Program-made: the position numbers and the translations under genes | Part shown: positions 7,819 through 9,017 of the stretch, piece by piece | Layout of the letters: each line of letters opens with the position of its first letter | How positions within the stretch are numbered: the first letter of the stretch is position 1 | Assembly (NCBI GenBank): GCA_019247135.1 | Contig: JAFAPL010000025.1 | Location: 1-9,017, forward strand | Length of the DNA: 9,017 nucleotides | Source of the DNA: Chloroflexota bacterium | Lineage (GTDB): Bacteria; Chloroflexota; UBA6077; CF-72 | Direction of reading: 5' to 3' | Notes under the pieces: model-generated | Told to the model about the DNA's origin: nothing | The model's input: the letters and a program-made list of their open reading frames with translations, nothing else | The model's database searches: none

Positions 7819-8913
7819 ATGCCGGAGTCTCGCCCGCGCGCACGCGATCTCGGGCTCCACATCGGACCATTCAGTCCGGGTCCACACAACGCGATCACCG
7901 ACGTACCAGGCATTCGCGTTGGACACATCACGCTGATCTCTGGTGACGGGCCGCTGCGAATCGGCCACGGTCCGGTCCGCACCGGTGTGACGGCGATCGT
8001 GCCTCCGGGCGACGATTGGTACGCGGAGCCGGTCGAAGCCGGCAATTTCGTGTTCAACGGAGCCGGCACCACGACTGGGCTGTCGCTGATCGACGAGTAC
8101 GGGCGCATCGAGACGCCGGTCCTGCTGACCAATACGCTCAGCGTTGGGGCGGTCTACGAAGGTATTGTCCGCTACATGGTGCAGCGTACCTTCGCTCCGC
8201 GTGGCGTCGTGCCGTGGTTCAATCCGGTCGTCGGCGAGACTGCCGACGGTTTTCTCAATGACATTGGCGGTTTGCACGTGCGGCCGGAGCACGCGGTGGA
8301 AGCGATTGACGTGGCAGCCACGGGCGATGTCGAGGAAGGCGCGGTTGGCGCCGGGACCGGGACCGGCGCGTTCGGTTTCAAGGGCGGCATCGGAACGTCG
8401 TCCCGCGTCGTGGACATCGGGGGCGAGCAGGCCGTCATTGCCACGCTCGTGCAATCGAATTTTGGGGGGCGGCTGAGCATCGATGGGGTGCCGATGGCCG
8501 ACGTGCAGCGCTCGGTAGGGCGGCCTGCGCCGCCCGCCGCGGGCGCGTCGCTGATGATGATCGTTGCCACCGATCTGCCGCTCTCGAACCGACTGTTGAA
8601 CAGACTCTCCAAGCGCGCAACGCTGGGTATGGCTCGCACCGGGTCCAGCGGCGGCCACGCGAGCGGTGATTATGTGATCGCCTTTTCGACCACTTATCGC
8701 GCCGAAGACGCCATGCCCCTCGCGCGGCGCGAGATCGCCCGCAACGAGCAGGCCATCGACATCGCCTTCGGGGCCGTCGCGGACGCAACAGAAGAGGCGA
8801 TCTTGAATTCGCTTTTCCGAGCGCACACGGTCGTCGGGGCGGACGGCAACGCGCTGCAGGCGCTGCCGATCGAGCCCGTCGTTGATCGCCTTCGTCAGGC
8901 AGGCCGGCTGTGA
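7819..8913 (+). CDS. P1-family (S58, DmpA-like) self-processing peptidase
   Basis: A 364-residue member of the P1/DmpA family: N-terminal nucleophile-type hydrolases that cut themselves into two chains and act as aminopeptidases on D-, beta- or ordinary N-terminal residues. Diagnostic stretches: ARDLGLHIGPFSPGPHNAITDVPGIRVGH (8-36), FNGAGTTTGLSLIDE (79-93), LTNTLSVGAVY (103-113), GTGAFGFKGGIGTSSR (181-196) and QSNFGG (212-217). The likely nucleophile is Ser244 in GASLMMIVATDLPL, the new N-terminus after cleavage; Asn214 (oxyanion) and Ser282/Asp284 (SGD) lie at the spacing seen for Asn218, Ser288 and Glu290 of the family. The residue before the nucleophile is Ala243 where DmpA has Gly, so cleavage would be Ala-Ser. 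No signal peptide; cytoplasmic. The ATG fits the family N-terminus, although no ribosome binding site precedes it. The natural substrate is unknown. It is separated from katG by a hairpin and stands 27 nt before the next gene. Confidence 0.93.
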   Translation: MPESRPRARDLGLHIGPFSPGPHNAITDVPGIRVGHITLISGDGPLRIGHGPVRTGVTAIVPPGDDWYAEPVEAGNFVFNGAGTTTGLSLIDEYGRIETPVLLTNTLSVGAVYEGIVRYMVQRTFAPRGVVPWFNPVVGETADGFLNDIGGLHVRPEHAVEAIDVAATGDVEEGAVGAGTGTGAFGFKGGIGTSSRVVDIGGEQAVIATLVQSNFGGRLSIDGVPMADVQRSVGRPAPPAAGASLMMIVATDLPLSNRLLNRLSKRATLGMARTGSSGGHASGDYVIAFSTTYRAEDAMPLARREIARNEQAIDIAFGAVADATEEAILNSLFRAHTVVGADGNALQALPIEPVVDRLRQAGRL

Positions 8914-8924
8914 GCATCCAACCG

Positions 8925-8930
8925 TAAACT
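8925..8930 (+). promoter_or_regulatory. Possible -10 element before the helicase gene
   Basis: TAAACT matches TATAAT at four of six places and lies 10 nt before the ATG at 8941, in a short AT-rich patch inside GC-rich DNA. No recognisable -35 is found 16-18 bp upstream, and there is no Shine-Dalgarno before the ATG. A short-leader transcript is possible, but the gene may simply be co-transcribed with the peptidase gene. Confidence 0.2.
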
Positions 8931-8940
8931 TCTGAAAAAC

Positions 8941-9017
8941 ATGTCTCCTCAAGAGCTCGTCGAGGAGTTCACGGCGAGCCAGCCATACGAACTAGATGAC
9001 TTTCAGCTAGACGCGAT
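8941..9017 (+). CDS. Probable DEAD/DEAH-box (Ski2-like) helicase, 5' end only
   Basis: An open frame starts at ATG 8941 and runs off the window after 25 full codons (MSPQELVEEFTASQPY, then ELDDFQLDA). The pattern of an acidic helix, then (F/Y)ELDDFQxxAI, is the N-terminal Q-motif-like lead of Ski2/Mtr4-type superfamily 2 helicases, where it precedes the Walker A loop by about 20 residues. The Walker A and DEVH motifs lie beyond the window, so the assignment rests on this short lead alone. It begins 27 nt after the peptidase stop on the same strand, so the two may form an operon. Confidence 0.6.
   Translation, partial: MSPQELVEEFTASQPYELDDFQLDA

Overview
The window is a GC-rich bacterial segment with every recognisable gene on the + strand. 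It has short intergenic gaps and no RNA genes, insertion sequences, CRISPR arrays or phage genes that I can see. The mix is a CheB-CheR-PAS-histidine kinase fusion, an actinobacterial-looking furA-katG pair, a P1-family peptidase and the start of a probable DEAD/DEAH-box helicase. It suggests a Terrabacteria-type genome. I lean to Chloroflexota (Thermomicrobia/Sphaerobacter-like), with Actinomycetota the main alternative. This placement is inference from gene content and recalled homologues, not from a marker gene.

Layout: (1) 109-4837 is a three-gene signalling operon. It holds a 1102-residue CheB-CheR-PAS-coiled coil-PAS-HisKA-HATPase protein, a second stand-alone CheB methylesterase that overlaps it by the ATGA tetranucleotide and carries a Cys/His C-terminal module, and a small LuxR-type helix-turn-helix protein 5 nt further on. 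No CheA, CheW, receptor or receiver domain is encoded in the window, so this looks like a chemotaxis-derived signalling unit rather than a flagellar chemotaxis cluster. (2) 4838-4985 is a 148-bp control region. It has a TTGACT -35 element embedded in a small palindrome, followed by a perfect 12-bp inverted repeat that straddles the furA start codon. (3) 4986-7732 is furA-katG: a Fur-family redox/metal regulator and the bifunctional catalase-peroxidase, 32 nt apart, with a strong ribosome binding site before katG. (4) 7733-7818 is a short gap with an 11-bp perfect hairpin, probably ending the katG transcript. (5) 7819-8913 is a P1 (S58, DmpA-type) peptidase. (6) 8941 to the end is the first 25 codons of a probable Ski2-like helicase, cut off by the window edge.

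How they work together: FurA is expected to repress its own promoter, and hence katG, and to release on peroxide. The control region supports this and predicts a leaderless or nearly leaderless furA transcript. The operon upstream could sense a stimulus through its PAS domains and signal by phosphorylation and/or methylation. Whether it is linked to the peroxide response is unknown; the only support is adjacency. The most interesting items are the architecture of the furA operator/start region and the tandem CheB operon with no visible phospho-acceptor.
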